In this document: positions 1 through 9,825 of the stretch, piece after piece
Layout: the number at the start of each line of letters is the position of its first letter
How positions within the stretch are numbered: position 1 is the first letter of the stretch
From: Calothrix sp. C42_A2020_038
GTDB taxonomy: Bacteria > Cyanobacteriota > Cyanobacteriia > Cyanobacteriales > Nostocaceae
Length of the DNA stretch: 64,000 nt
Assembly (NCBI GenBank): GCA_015272395.1
Contig: JACYLQ010000044.1
Coordinates: forward strand, 57,133-121,132
Reading direction: 5' to 3'
Position numbers and translations under genes: made by a program
Notes under the pieces: generated by a model
Databases searched by the model: none
Seen by the model: only the letters and a program-made list of their open reading frames with translations
Told to the model about the DNA's origin: nothing

Positions 1-3000
1 GCTGGTGATTCTCTCCCATCCGCTGTAATGATATTTGGACTGGAATCAGTAGTAAAGATTGAAGATTTATTGACCGGGCTAAATCAGGCGCGCGATATCT
101 ATGCTGAAACATTTCCTTTTCCTTTAGTACTATGGCTTAAAGACGAAGTTGCTACCCAGTTATCACGACTTGCACCAGATTTTAAAAGTTGGGCGGCAAC
201 AACAATCAAATTTGAAATGGCAAAGGAAGATTTAATTGCTTTAATCCGTAAAGATACTGAAAAACTTTTTAATTATATTTTACAAACTGGGCATGAATGC
301 CAAAGTTCTAATATTGAGTTGAACTATATCCCTAAAGAACTCGAAACCGCACGCGAAGATTTACTACGTTTATACAGTACTCAAATTGAACCAGAACTAG
401 ATCGGTGTTTGGAATTTGTCTTAGGACACAGTGCTTATAGTAACGATCAAGTAGAAGTTGCTTTGTCGTGTTTTACTCGAAGTTTGGCACTTTGGGACGA
501 AGAACTAGACATTAATAAAGCTGTAGTCTTATTTCATATGGGCTTATGCTACCGAAGAATGGCTGATTTACGTCCCACATTTAACCGTAGTTACTGGCAA
601 GAAGGACTAGTTTGGTTTAAAAAATCTATACAACTATTTGAGTTGCTGCAACGCCAAGATTTAGTTGCTAAATTTATGCTTCCTGTTTTGCAAATGCTGC
701 AACGTATCGAAGCATGGGATGAATTACAAGTTTACGCATTTAAGTCACTAGAACTATATGCCAATTATCAAGATAAAGCTTCCGAAGCCCAGACATACGG
801 TTTTTTAGCAGTAGTTGCAGCTTCTAAATCAAATTGGCTAGATGCTTATGAACTTGCGAATACAGCTCGTTCGATAGCAGAAGTTGCTCCAGGTATCTCG
901 CGCGCTCAAGAGAGTTGGTATCTTTTATTGCTTGGACAAGCGCAGCGGCATTTGGGGGAGTGGGAGGAAGCAATTAATAACTTAGAGTGGGCTAAGGTTG
1001 TTTGCGAAGTACAGTATGAACCATCTTTGTATTTAGAAATTGTCGAGGAACTACGCTCACTCTATTTTTTTGAACGTCAGAATTACAGCGAAGCTTTCAA
1101 TTTGAAGCAAGAAAAAATCCAAGTAGAACATCAGTACGGTTTTCGTGCGTTTATCGGCGCCACGACACTTCAACCGCAGCGGTATCGAATTAGAGATAGT
1201 TCTCATCAATCAAAGGTATCTTATATACCTGAAGAAGTCGCACAAGAAATTGCTGCATCAGGAAGAGAGAAAGATATTAATCGTTTGATTCAACGCTTGG
1301 GACGTGCAGATTGCAAGTTAACTGTAATTCACGGACCAAGTGGTGTCGGAAAGAGTTCACTTCTGCGGGCAGGGTTAGTACCAACTCTGAAAGAAAAAGT
1401 AATCGGAGATCGCATAGCCATGCCGATTTTTTTATCGGTATATAGTGATTGGATAACAATATTGGGTCGAAATATTAATCAAGTGCTTTTTGCGACTGAA
1501 TTACCAGTATCTGTAAAATTTACAACGTCAACTTTGTTGTCAAAGCTACGTGAACTAACTGACCGTAATTATACAGTGGTCTTAATTTTTGATCAGTTAG
1601 AGGAGTTTTTCTTTGCAGTTCGTGAACAAAGACAGAGGATTCACTTTTATAAATTTGTGAGTCAATGCTTGAATGTTCCGTATGTTAAGATAATTTTTTC
1701 ATTACGTGAAGATTATTTACATTACTTGTTAGAGTTTGAGCGGCTTTGTAATGAAAATAACCAGAATATATACGATTTAGGCGTGATCAATAAAAATATC
1801 CTAGATAAAGATATTCGCTACTACTTGGGTAACTTCTCAGTGTCGGATGCTATTGGTGTTATTGATATTTTAACTTCTCGTTCGCATTACGAATTGAGCA
1901 ACGAGTTAATTAATCAGTTAGTTCAAGATTTAGCGACAGAGGTCGAGCAAGTCCACCCTATTGAGTTACAAATAGTCGGTGCCCAGCTTCAAGCTGAAAA
2001 AATCAGAACACTTGAACAATATCAAGAATCTGGTGGTTCATCTAAGTTGGTTGAACGTTGGTTAACCGAGGTTATTAAAGACTGCGGTAGGGAAAATGAG
2101 CAGTTGACTTGGAAATTATTGTTCGAGTTAACTGATGAGAAAGGTACAAGACCACTCAAAACTAAAATTGAGCTAACAGTTGCACTCGCTAAAAATGCCG
2201 AGTCGCTGTTTAATTTAGATTCTGCCGCATGTGATTTGATACTCGATATCTTAGTCGGTAGTGGTTTAGTATTGCGTGTACGTGAAGAGTCTGGTGATCG
2301 CTATCAGCTTGTGCATGATTATTTGGTTGAAGCTATTCGTATAAAAAATAACTATGGTATTGTTGCCGAACTGGAAAAGGTGAGATTTGAGAAGACTCGA
2401 GCGGAAGTTGCTCAGAAGTTGAGTCAAGAACAACTCAATCTAGTACTTCAAAAAAGATTGCGTGAGGCAAGAATCGCAGGAGTCGCGCTACTATTTCTAA
2501 CTGCAAGTATTGGTGGTTTATGGTGGCAAGCAAACCTTCAAAAACGCACAGCAATTCTAGCAAGTCTACGTGCAGAGCGTAGTGAGAACAACTTAAGAGT
2601 CAGCGCAATTACTGCTGCCAGCGAAGCTTTATTCGCTTCTTCAAAAGAGTTTGACGCCCTAATTGAAAGCTTGCGAGCTTGGCGAAGACTCAAACAGTTT
2701 TCTGGGGTTCAACCTGATACTTCTTCACGTGTCGTGACTGCATTACAGCAAGCTGTATACGGTGTTAAGGAAATAAATCGTCTAGAATCACATACAGATG
2801 TTCTCTGGGGTGTTGTTTTTAGTCCAGATGGTAAATTATTAGCGTCAGGTAGCACCGACAGGATGGTCAAGATTTGGCGCCCAGATGGTACTTTGCTCCA
2901 AACTCTCAACGGGCATGAGTATGCAGTTACTAGTCTTGCCTTTAGTCCCAATGGTCTTTTGCTCGCTTCTGCTAGCTTGGATAAAACGGTGAAAATTTGG

Positions 3001-4659
3001 CGACGTTCGGAAACGGGCAAATTTGAAATGAAGCCGTATAAAATACTGGATGGGCACTTATCTGGTGTTTATAGTGTCAATTTTAGTCCTGATGGTGAAT
3101 TGATCGCGACGGGTTCGGCTGATAATACAATCAAAATCTGGCGTAGCTCAGGAGAGCTAGTAAAAATTTTACGTGGACATACAGGGGAGATTAATTGGGT
3201 TACTTTTAGCCCAGATGCTCAATTTATAGCTTCTGCAAGTCAAGATAAAACAGTCAAAATTTGGCGCCGAGATGGAAGTTTGGTAACGACATTAGTTGGA
3301 AATTCACAAGGTGTTACATCTGTAGTATTTAGCCCGGATAATCAATACTTAGCATCTGGAGGACGGGATAGTACTGTACGACTATGGCGTAGATTATCTA
3401 ATCGGGTACCGAGTCGGTTTGATTTTCAGTTGGAGAAAACTTTGCGTAATCATAGTGCCACAATTTGGAACCTCAACTTTAGTCCTGATGGTAAATATTT
3501 AGCATCCGCGAGTGATGACAATGCCATCAATATGTGGAGCGTTGATGGTAAATTAGTCGAAACATTCACAGGTCATAACGACGCAGTTTCTAGCATTGCT
3601 TTCAGTCCAGATGGAAAAACACTCGCGTCGGCAAGTTGGGATAAAAGTGTTAAATTGTGGAGTCTTGTCACCACTAAGCTACCAGTTTTAAAAGACCACA
3701 AAGATAAGGTGATGAGTGTTGCTTGGAGTCCGAACGGTAGGATTTTAGCATCAGCTAGTCGAGACGAGACAGTGAAGTTATGGGAGTATGACAAGAATGG
3801 GGGAATTTATACTACCCGCATGATCAAAACTTTAGTTGGACATTCTGATTTAGTTCAAAGCGTTAGCTTTGACCCAACTGGGCGCCTGATCGCAACAGGA
3901 AGTCATGACAAAACAGTTAGACTGTGGAACTTGGATGGGTCGTTAATAAAAACCTTAACTGGGCATGTTGACAAAGTTAGAAGCGTTGCTTGGAGTCCTG
4001 ATGGTAATTTAATTGCATCAGCAAGTCAGGACAAAACAGTTAAACTTTGGAACCGCTCTGGTCAAGCAATTAAAACTTTACACGGGCATAATGGTTGGGT
4101 AAATAATGTCGCTTGGAGTACTGATGGTCAACTCCTTGCATCTTCCAGCGATGACGAAACTATCAAGCTTTGGAATCGAGACGGTGTGTTGTTAAAAACT
4201 TTGACTTCACACGACAGTTGGGTTTTAGGAACAAGCTTTAGCCCTACCGAAAAAATACTTGCATCTGCTGGCTGGGATAATACGGTGCGGTTATGGGATT
4301 GGGATGGTAAATTACTCAAAACTTTACTCAGAGGTTATAGTGATAGCGTTAACTCTGTAGCCTTTAGCCCTAATGGCAATGTTTTAGCAGCAGCAGGTTG
4401 GGACAGCAAAGTTAAACTATGGAGCCGTGAAGGTAAATTAATTAAAACTTTCAATGGACATAATGCTCCAGTACTAGATGTGGCTTGGAGTCCTGATGGT
4501 CAAACGTTAGCATCCGCAAGCGAAGACAAAACAATTATCTTGTGGAATTTAGACTTAAACGATTTGCTCAAAACAGGCTGTAACTGGGTTGGAGATTATC
4601 TTAAAAATAACCGTAATGTCGATGCCCGCGATCGTAATCTTTGTGAAGGAATTAAATAG
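1..4659 (+). CDS. nSTAND-type P-loop NTPase with N-terminal helical region and C-terminal WD40 propeller repeats (5' end outside window)
   Basis: Walker A 'VIHGPSGVGKSSLLRAG', TM-like segment, then about 14 WD40 blades ('FSPDGKLLASGSTDRMVKIW' type). Reading frame is open from base 1 to the annotated ATG at 28, so the true start is probably upstream. Confidence 0.9.
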   Translation, partial: AGDSLPSAVMIFGLESVVKIEDLLTGLNQARDIYAETFPFPLVLWLKDEVATQLSRLAPDFKSWAATTIKFEMAKEDLIALIRKDTEKLFNYILQTGHECQSSNIELNYIPKELETAREDLLRLYSTQIEPELDRCLEFVLGHSAYSNDQVEVALSCFTRSLALWDEELDINKAVVLFHMGLCYRRMADLRPTFNRSYWQEGLVWFKKSIQLFELLQRQDLVAKFMLPVLQMLQRIEAWDELQVYAFKSLELYANYQDKASEAQTYGFLAVVAASKSNWLDAYELANTARSIAEVAPGISRAQESWYLLLLGQAQRHLGEWEEAINNLEWAKVVCEVQYEPSLYLEIVEELRSLYFFERQNYSEAFNLKQEKIQVEHQYGFRAFIGATTLQPQRYRIRDSSHQSKVSYIPEEVAQEIAASGREKDINRLIQRLGRADCKLTVIHGPSGVGKSSLLRAGLVPTLKEKVIGDRIAMPIFLSVYSDWITILGRNINQVLFATELPVSVKFTTSTLLSKLRELTDRNYTVVLIFDQLEEFFFAVREQRQRIHFYKFVSQCLNVPYVKIIFSLREDYLHYLLEFERLCNENNQNIYDLGVINKNILDKDIRYYLGNFSVSDAIGVIDILTSRSHYELSNELINQLVQDLATEVEQVHPIELQIVGAQLQAEKIRTLEQYQESGGSSKLVERWLTEVIKDCGRENEQLTWKLLFELTDEKGTRPLKTKIELTVALAKNAESLFNLDSAACDLILDILVGSGLVLRVREESGDRYQLVHDYLVEAIRIKNNYGIVAELEKVRFEKTRAEVAQKLSQEQLNLVLQKRLREARIAGVALLFLTASIGGLWWQANLQKRTAILASLRAERSENNLRVSAITAASEALFASSKEFDALIESLRAWRRLKQFSGVQPDTSSRVVTALQQAVYGVKEINRLESHTDVLWGVVFSPDGKLLASGSTDRMVKIWRPDGTLLQTLNGHEYAVTSLAFSPNGLLLASASLDKTVKIWRRSETGKFEMKPYKILDGHLSGVYSVNFSPDGELIATGSADNTIKIWRSSGELVKILRGHTGEINWVTFSPDAQFIASASQDKTVKIWRRDGSLVTTLVGNSQGVTSVVFSPDNQYLASGGRDSTVRLWRRLSNRVPSRFDFQLEKTLRNHSATIWNLNFSPDGKYLASASDDNAINMWSVDGKLVETFTGHNDAVSSIAFSPDGKTLASASWDKSVKLWSLVTTKLPVLKDHKDKVMSVAWSPNGRILASASRDETVKLWEYDKNGGIYTTRMIKTLVGHSDLVQSVSFDPTGRLIATGSHDKTVRLWNLDGSLIKTLTGHVDKVRSVAWSPDGNLIASASQDKTVKLWNRSGQAIKTLHGHNGWVNNVAWSTDGQLLASSSDDETIKLWNRDGVLLKTLTSHDSWVLGTSFSPTEKILASAGWDNTVRLWDWDGKLLKTLLRGYSDSVNSVAFSPNGNVLAAAGWDSKVKLWSREGKLIKTFNGHNAPVLDVAWSPDGQTLASASEDKTIILWNLDLNDLLKTGCNWVGDYLKNNRNVDARDRNLCEGIK

Positions 4660-4723
4660 ATTTTGGATTAAAGATTTTAGAATTCAAAATCCAGGAAGAA
4701 TCTAAAATCTAAAATCCAAAATC

Positions 4724-5044
4724 CTAAGACTGATTTTTATCCTCCTGTTGTAAGAAAGCTAGAAAAGTTTGTAACCTCATGCGTTCAATATAAGGCCAGC
4801 CTCCCTCTGATTCGATTTCTCGTAGCAGCGCATACAGTGCTTGACGATTTTCTGGCAAGCTTGCCTGAAACGCACCGTCGCGAATTTCACGGTGTAAAGC
4901 TTCTAATTGACGTAGTAATGCCAAAAGCTGGATGGCATCCCCTTGACAAACTGTCACAGCATCATGTACCGCAGTCGTAACTGCTTGAAGTTTGTAGGAT
5001 AACATCACCGACTCAAAACTATTGCTATTACTCATTGTTATCAA
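4724..5044 (-). CDS. conserved hypothetical protein
   Basis: 106-aa ORF, no overlapping alternative, helical composition; product unknown. Confidence 0.6.
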   Translation of the reverse strand: MITMSNSNSFESVMLSYKLQAVTTAVHDAVTVCQGDAIQLLALLRQLEALHREIRDGAFQASLPENRQALYALLREIESEGGWPYIERMRLQTFLAFLQQEDKNQS

Positions 5045-5575
5045 ATTTAACCGAGTTCTAGCTCGTTAACACGTAAGAATCTATCACATAAAATCACCTT
5101 ATAATAGCTTGACTTTTAATCGTGATGCAGAAAAACCTATTACGCTAACTCCCTCGAAGCAAAAAGGCAATTCAGTTACCACGGGAGCAAGTGGCACATC
5201 AAAGTCGTAGGGGAGGCAAAATCATAAATCCTGTCAATAACAGGCGCCTACAAATATCCAGTTAAGATATTACTTAGGCTTGAATGTGTGGAACACTTTC
5301 AAGTGCTGCCATAATTTTGTAAAATCCTTAACAAATGAGAATTTAATCTTTTCTCTTCAAACCCTGTAACATTCTGGGTATTTTTGTAAAGAATCCCACG
5401 CTCGATTAAGGGTGTGAGAGTCTTAAAAGCTGTGCGTTGAGCAAAAGCCTGCTGTGCGACAAGCTGTAATATATGAGTAGTGTAACAACTGACTCGATAT
5501 TATTCAGTATTCGCTCATGAGCAGCTTAGGCCATGCTGCAAGTCTAGATTAATTTTTTTGACATTGAGGTTGACC

Positions 5576-6409
5576 ATGAGGTATCGCGCTTTAATAGTTA
5601 CACTCTTAGCATTGTGCTTGGGATTTATAACTGCTTGTAGTGAAGGACCAGCATCGGCTAGTACAGGTACTCTAACCTACGAACAGATTCGAGGTACTGG
5701 TTTAGCAAACAAGTGTCCTCAACTAAGTGAAACCAGTCGCGGTTCTATCCCCATTAACTCTGGCGAATCCTACACAATCAAAGAACTTTGTTTGGAACCA
5801 ACTAATTACTTTGTAAAAGAAGAACCGACTAATAAACGTTTAAAAGCTGAGTTTATCCAAGGTAAAGTTTTGACCCGTAAGACTTCATCACTCGACCAAA
5901 TTCAAGGTGATTTAAAAGTAAATTCTGACGGCAGTCTCACCTTTGTGGAAAAAGACGGTTTTGATTTCCAAGCAACCACAGTTAAACTGCCTGGTGGTGA
6001 GAGCGTTCCGTTCCTTTTCACTATTAAAGGTTTAGTTGCTTCAACACAACCTGGTTTAAGCAGTATCAACACATCTACTGACTTTAAAGGTTCGTTCCGC
6101 GTTCCTTCTTACCGTGGTGCGACCTTCCTTGACCCAAAAGGTCGTGGTGTTGCTAGTGGTTATGATAACGCTGTCGCACTACCCGCGCGCTCAGATGCAG
6201 AAGAACTAACTCGTGAAAACGTTAAGCGGGCGCAAGTTCTCAATGGAAATATTTCGCTATCCATAGCCAAAGTTAACAGTAGTAGTGGTGAAATCGCTGG
6301 AACGTTTGAAAGTATACAGCCTTCCGATACTGACTTAGGTTCAGGCGACCCCAAAGATATAAAAATTCGCGGCATATTCTACGGTCGTGTCGAGCCAAAA
6401 CAAGCCTAG
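5576..6409 (+). CDS. psbO: photosystem II manganese-stabilizing protein PsbO
   Basis: 'LTYEQIRGTGLANKCPQL...PTNYFVKEEP...GVASGYDNAVALPA' PsbO signatures with lipoprotein-like signal. ATG at 5576 preferred over the track start 5558. Confidence 0.96.
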   Translation: MRYRALIVTLLALCLGFITACSEGPASASTGTLTYEQIRGTGLANKCPQLSETSRGSIPINSGESYTIKELCLEPTNYFVKEEPTNKRLKAEFIQGKVLTRKTSSLDQIQGDLKVNSDGSLTFVEKDGFDFQATTVKLPGGESVPFLFTIKGLVASTQPGLSSINTSTDFKGSFRVPSYRGATFLDPKGRGVASGYDNAVALPARSDAEELTRENVKRAQVLNGNISLSIAKVNSSSGEIAGTFESIQPSDTDLGSGDPKDIKIRGIFYGRVEPKQA

Positions 6410-6759
6410 TAAATCGCAAGTGTTAAGATTCCCGAATTTTCACCCGCTCCAAGTAACTTGGACTTTTTAAGACCAAAGTGGAGAAGGGCACGTCTTCGCT
6501 ATCAAATGCGGTAGTAGGAAAAACGGAGTACCAAGAACGAAGTTTCTAATATCCTTTGCAGGACTTAGAAGCCCAGACCATACCGCTTGCGGTTGGTGTG
6601 GAAGGTGTCACAGAAGTCGATAATCAGAAACGGGATTAGGGATGCTATTTGTTAGCTTATAAATCCTTAATCCCTTTTTTGTGCTTTTCCAATTTTCTGT
6701 CTCTTAGTCTCAGAGGATGTTTGAAAAGTCTAATAATATACATGAAATCCCTCTCCAAA

Positions 6760-6782
6760 CCTCTCCCCTACGAGGGGAGAGG
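6760..6782. repeat. perfect inverted repeat CCTCTCCCCT-acg-AGGGGAGAGG
   Basis: 10-bp perfect stem, 3-nt loop, intergenic; resembles dispersed cyanobacterial hairpin repeats. Confidence 0.7.
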
Positions 6783-6806
6783 TTCTAAAACTTGTATTTT
6801 CTTATT

Positions 6807-6829
6807 CCCCTTCCCTGCTAGGGAAGGGG
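6807..6829. repeat. perfect inverted repeat CCCCTTCCCT-gct-AGGGAAGGGG
   Basis: 10-bp perfect stem, 3-nt loop, 25 bp after the previous hairpin. Confidence 0.7.
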
Positions 6830-7281
6830 TTAGGGGTTAGGTTCAAGCGTTAAGATTGATACTTTTAAAACAACCTCTCATACTCTATCAGTATTTAAGG
6901 AAATGATATTTTTTTAGCTAATTGAATTTAAAGCAATAATTAACAAAATTTTATGAATTCAGTATTTCTCTTGATAAAGAATTTTTGGAAAGAGGAGTAA
7001 TTTTTGATTAATATCGGTTTACATGTAAGCAGTGTTTTGGTTATCTAAAGAGCAAATTAAGTACTATCTCGGTTCCTATTTCAGTAACAAATTTTATATC
7101 TTTGCGCTATGTAGTGCTTTAAACAACAGGTTTTGAAGCTTACTAAGAAACATAACCAAAAATATTTAACCAAGTTGTTGACTCAAATGAAGCTAGATTG
7201 CTTAACTCAAGCAGTTGCGGCTTAGTTTGTGCAACAAAAATTCTTGATGTTCTTTGATAAACAAGTAATGAACGCGGTGCC

Positions 7282-8067
7282 ATGCCTACCATAGCCACCA
7301 TAACTTCCAACGAACTGAAGCAAGAAATTTGGCAATTGTTGCGCTCTTATCAGCGCTCCCAAAGTGCTGATATTCGCAATCAACTCGTGAAACTTAACTT
7401 TGGACTGGTGAGAAGAGAAGCTCACTACTGGATTAATCAGTGTCACGAAAGCTATGAAGACTTGCTCCAAGTCGGTTGTTTAGGATTAATTCGCGCGATT
7501 GAAAGGTTTGACATCTCAAAAGGTCATGCTTTTAGTTCATTTGCAATTCCTTACATTCGTGGTGAAATTCAACACTACTTGCGTGACAAAGGCGTTACAG
7601 TTAGAATCCCACGTCGTTGGTTAGCAATTCAGCAGCAAGCGATAGGAGTTTCCCGTTCACTACGAGAAAAATATAATCGCCAACCAAGCGATGCTGAATT
7701 AGCTGAAGCACTTGACATCTCATTAGAAGAATGGCAAGAAATCAAACTTGCTTGGGTGAATCGGGCACCTTTAAGTTTAGATGTACCAGTGCAAGATAAT
7801 GAAGAAGGCGCCGCTAGCTTGGGAGAGCTAGTGCCTGATAACAATTACCGTAGTTTTCAACTCGCGCAAGAAGATCAAATTCGTCTCCAACAAGCGCTAG
7901 TTCAGTTAGAACAGCGAACCCGCGAAGTTCTAGAGTTTGTCTTTTTACATGATTTAACTCAGAAACAAGTGGCAGAAAGAATGGGTATTAGTGTTGTTAC
8001 AGTTTCTCGTCGAGTTAAGAAAGGACTTGATTTACTTAAGAATTTAATGGGTGTAAGTGAAGAGTGA
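7282..8067 (+). CDS. sigF: RNA polymerase sigma factor, SigF-like (group 3)
   Basis: Sigma-70 region 2 ('DLLQVGCLGLIRAIERFD'), region 3, and region 4 HTH ('LTQKQVAERMGISVVTVSRRVKKGL'). Confidence 0.85.
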   Translation: MPTIATITSNELKQEIWQLLRSYQRSQSADIRNQLVKLNFGLVRREAHYWINQCHESYEDLLQVGCLGLIRAIERFDISKGHAFSSFAIPYIRGEIQHYLRDKGVTVRIPRRWLAIQQQAIGVSRSLREKYNRQPSDAELAEALDISLEEWQEIKLAWVNRAPLSLDVPVQDNEEGAASLGELVPDNNYRSFQLAQEDQIRLQQALVQLEQRTREVLEFVFLHDLTQKQVAERMGISVVTVSRRVKKGLDLLKNLMGVSEE

Positions 8068-8291
8068 TTACAGTAGCTGCTAAAGACGTATGTAATTAAG
8101 TAGATACTGGGTAAATCTTTCCAGTAGAACTTCTTTTTACGTATTATTACTTAAAAATATGTTGTGTTTAGGACTACTTGATTTGCCAAAGTTAGGTTAT
8201 AACGGAATCAGATTTCACCTTTAAAAAAAATGTTTCCAAGACTTAAAGGCTGATTTCAGTAAAATGTTTTTTCCAATGGCTTTTGACACTA

Positions 8292-9197
8292 ATGGGCAGA
8301 CATTCAAAAATTGCAGTTATTGCCATTGCGATTTTGGCAATCGCAGGGTGTTCATCGGATGGAGAAGAGCAAGCAAGTACTCCTACTCCTACTCCTGCCG
8401 TAACAACGCCGTCAGCTACATCCGTAGCCCCGTTCAATAATCCAGTTGTGGCTGGTAAACCTCAAGAAAACCCTGTTGTAAATGCAGCAACGCCGAATTT
8501 GATTCAACCGACAAATTCTGTTGAAAGAGCTTTGGTAGTCACAAAAGGTCGTCCTGACCCATTCGCGCAAATTGTTACTCCTTCAATTCCGATGTTGCCA
8601 AGAAGTACAACAGAGCCAGTCATTGCTCCTTCTGCCACTGTCAGAAGACCGTTACCTCAATTACCGACGTTACCATCGCGAGCTACAACCGCAGCTAACC
8701 CAAACTTCAGACAGCGAAGTGCAGTCATTTCTGCCGGAACACAACGGCGCCCGGTAACGATTGCGTCATCAAAACTACCAACACCGCCAAAACAAATTGC
8801 AAGAGATCGTGGTTTCACCCCTGTCTTACCTAGGGTAATGCCACAGATAGTACCAAATCCATCACTAGTATCAGTACTTCCACCAACACCACAGCCAGAA
8901 TTAGCACGAGCAATCGCGGTTACAGGTGTAGTAGTAGTAGGTAGAGAACCAAAAGCAATAATCAAAGTACCAACCGAGCCAACCAGTCGCTATGTTCAGG
9001 CTGGTGATAGACTTTCCAATGGACTACTTGTAAAACGAATTGAAATGAACGAAGGTTCTGATCCAGTGGTAATTTTTGAACAATTTGGCATCGAAGTTGC
9101 AAGAATGGTAGGAGAAGGAGCCGCTGCACCAGCAACAACAGCATCTGTTGATAGTGCATCTCCCCCACCAAACAATCTTCCAACTGGAGCCTCGTAA
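8292..9197 (+). CDS. proline/threonine-rich putative lipoprotein
   Basis: 'MGRHSKIAVIAIAILAIAGCSS' signal with lipobox, then P/T-rich region and a small folded C-terminus. Confidence 0.7.
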   Translation: MGRHSKIAVIAIAILAIAGCSSDGEEQASTPTPTPAVTTPSATSVAPFNNPVVAGKPQENPVVNAATPNLIQPTNSVERALVVTKGRPDPFAQIVTPSIPMLPRSTTEPVIAPSATVRRPLPQLPTLPSRATTAANPNFRQRSAVISAGTQRRPVTIASSKLPTPPKQIARDRGFTPVLPRVMPQIVPNPSLVSVLPPTPQPELARAIAVTGVVVVGREPKAIIKVPTEPTSRYVQAGDRLSNGLLVKRIEMNEGSDPVVIFEQFGIEVARMVGEGAAAPATTASVDSASPPPNNLPTGAS

Positions 9198-9198
9198 A

Positions 9199-9459
9199 AT
9201 GCAGTCTTCTGATGAATTAATATCTGAGAAAGTCAAATTTGCTGAACTACCCTTAGCTGTGTATCGTGAAATCGCAGCTCACCTTCGTCAAGTTGAAGGA
9301 GTGGAAGTCGATTTGCAGTGTCAATCTTCGCAGCAATTCGACTACAGTCAAAGCCAAGTTGAAAGTTTACGTCTTACTTATGCTCCTAACTTATCTCTAG
9401 CTAACCGTAAACAAGTCGAGAAAATATTGGCTTATTACCAAAATCGCTACTGTACGTAA
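9199..9459 (+). CDS. conserved hypothetical protein
   Basis: 86-aa ORF from ATG 9199, directly downstream of the previous gene. Confidence 0.65.
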   Translation: MQSSDELISEKVKFAELPLAVYREIAAHLRQVEGVEVDLQCQSSQQFDYSQSQVESLRLTYAPNLSLANRKQVEKILAYYQNRYCT

Positions 9460-9825
9460 GATGAATCATAAATTCTAATTTGAGTTTCAAGTTGGGTTGA
9501 GGGTTTCTCTGCCCGATTTTTTTTTTACAAACGCCACCTATTTGTAATTTAGAAGACATTTAGATGATATGACCCTGGTATTAATATTAATTCACCCAGA
9601 AGTAATCAAGCTGACTCCTGATTGTAAGGATATTGAACTGTAATATATAGTAACCAGGCTTGTCTCGCCGTTCTTTATAACTAAAGTAGGCGCCTAGATG
9701 CAAAAAAATTGATGTTGTAATAAAAACAATGCAATATGTGATGCAATTACTAGTTGCTGAGGTAAACTGACAAGCAAGGAAATACAATTATTACTCTTTG
9801 GCTCTCAGTTTTAACATCACAGAAG

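Noticed and set aside
2709-4319. Minus-strand ORFs inside the WD40 gene
   Set aside because: Shadow frames of the WD40 repeats.
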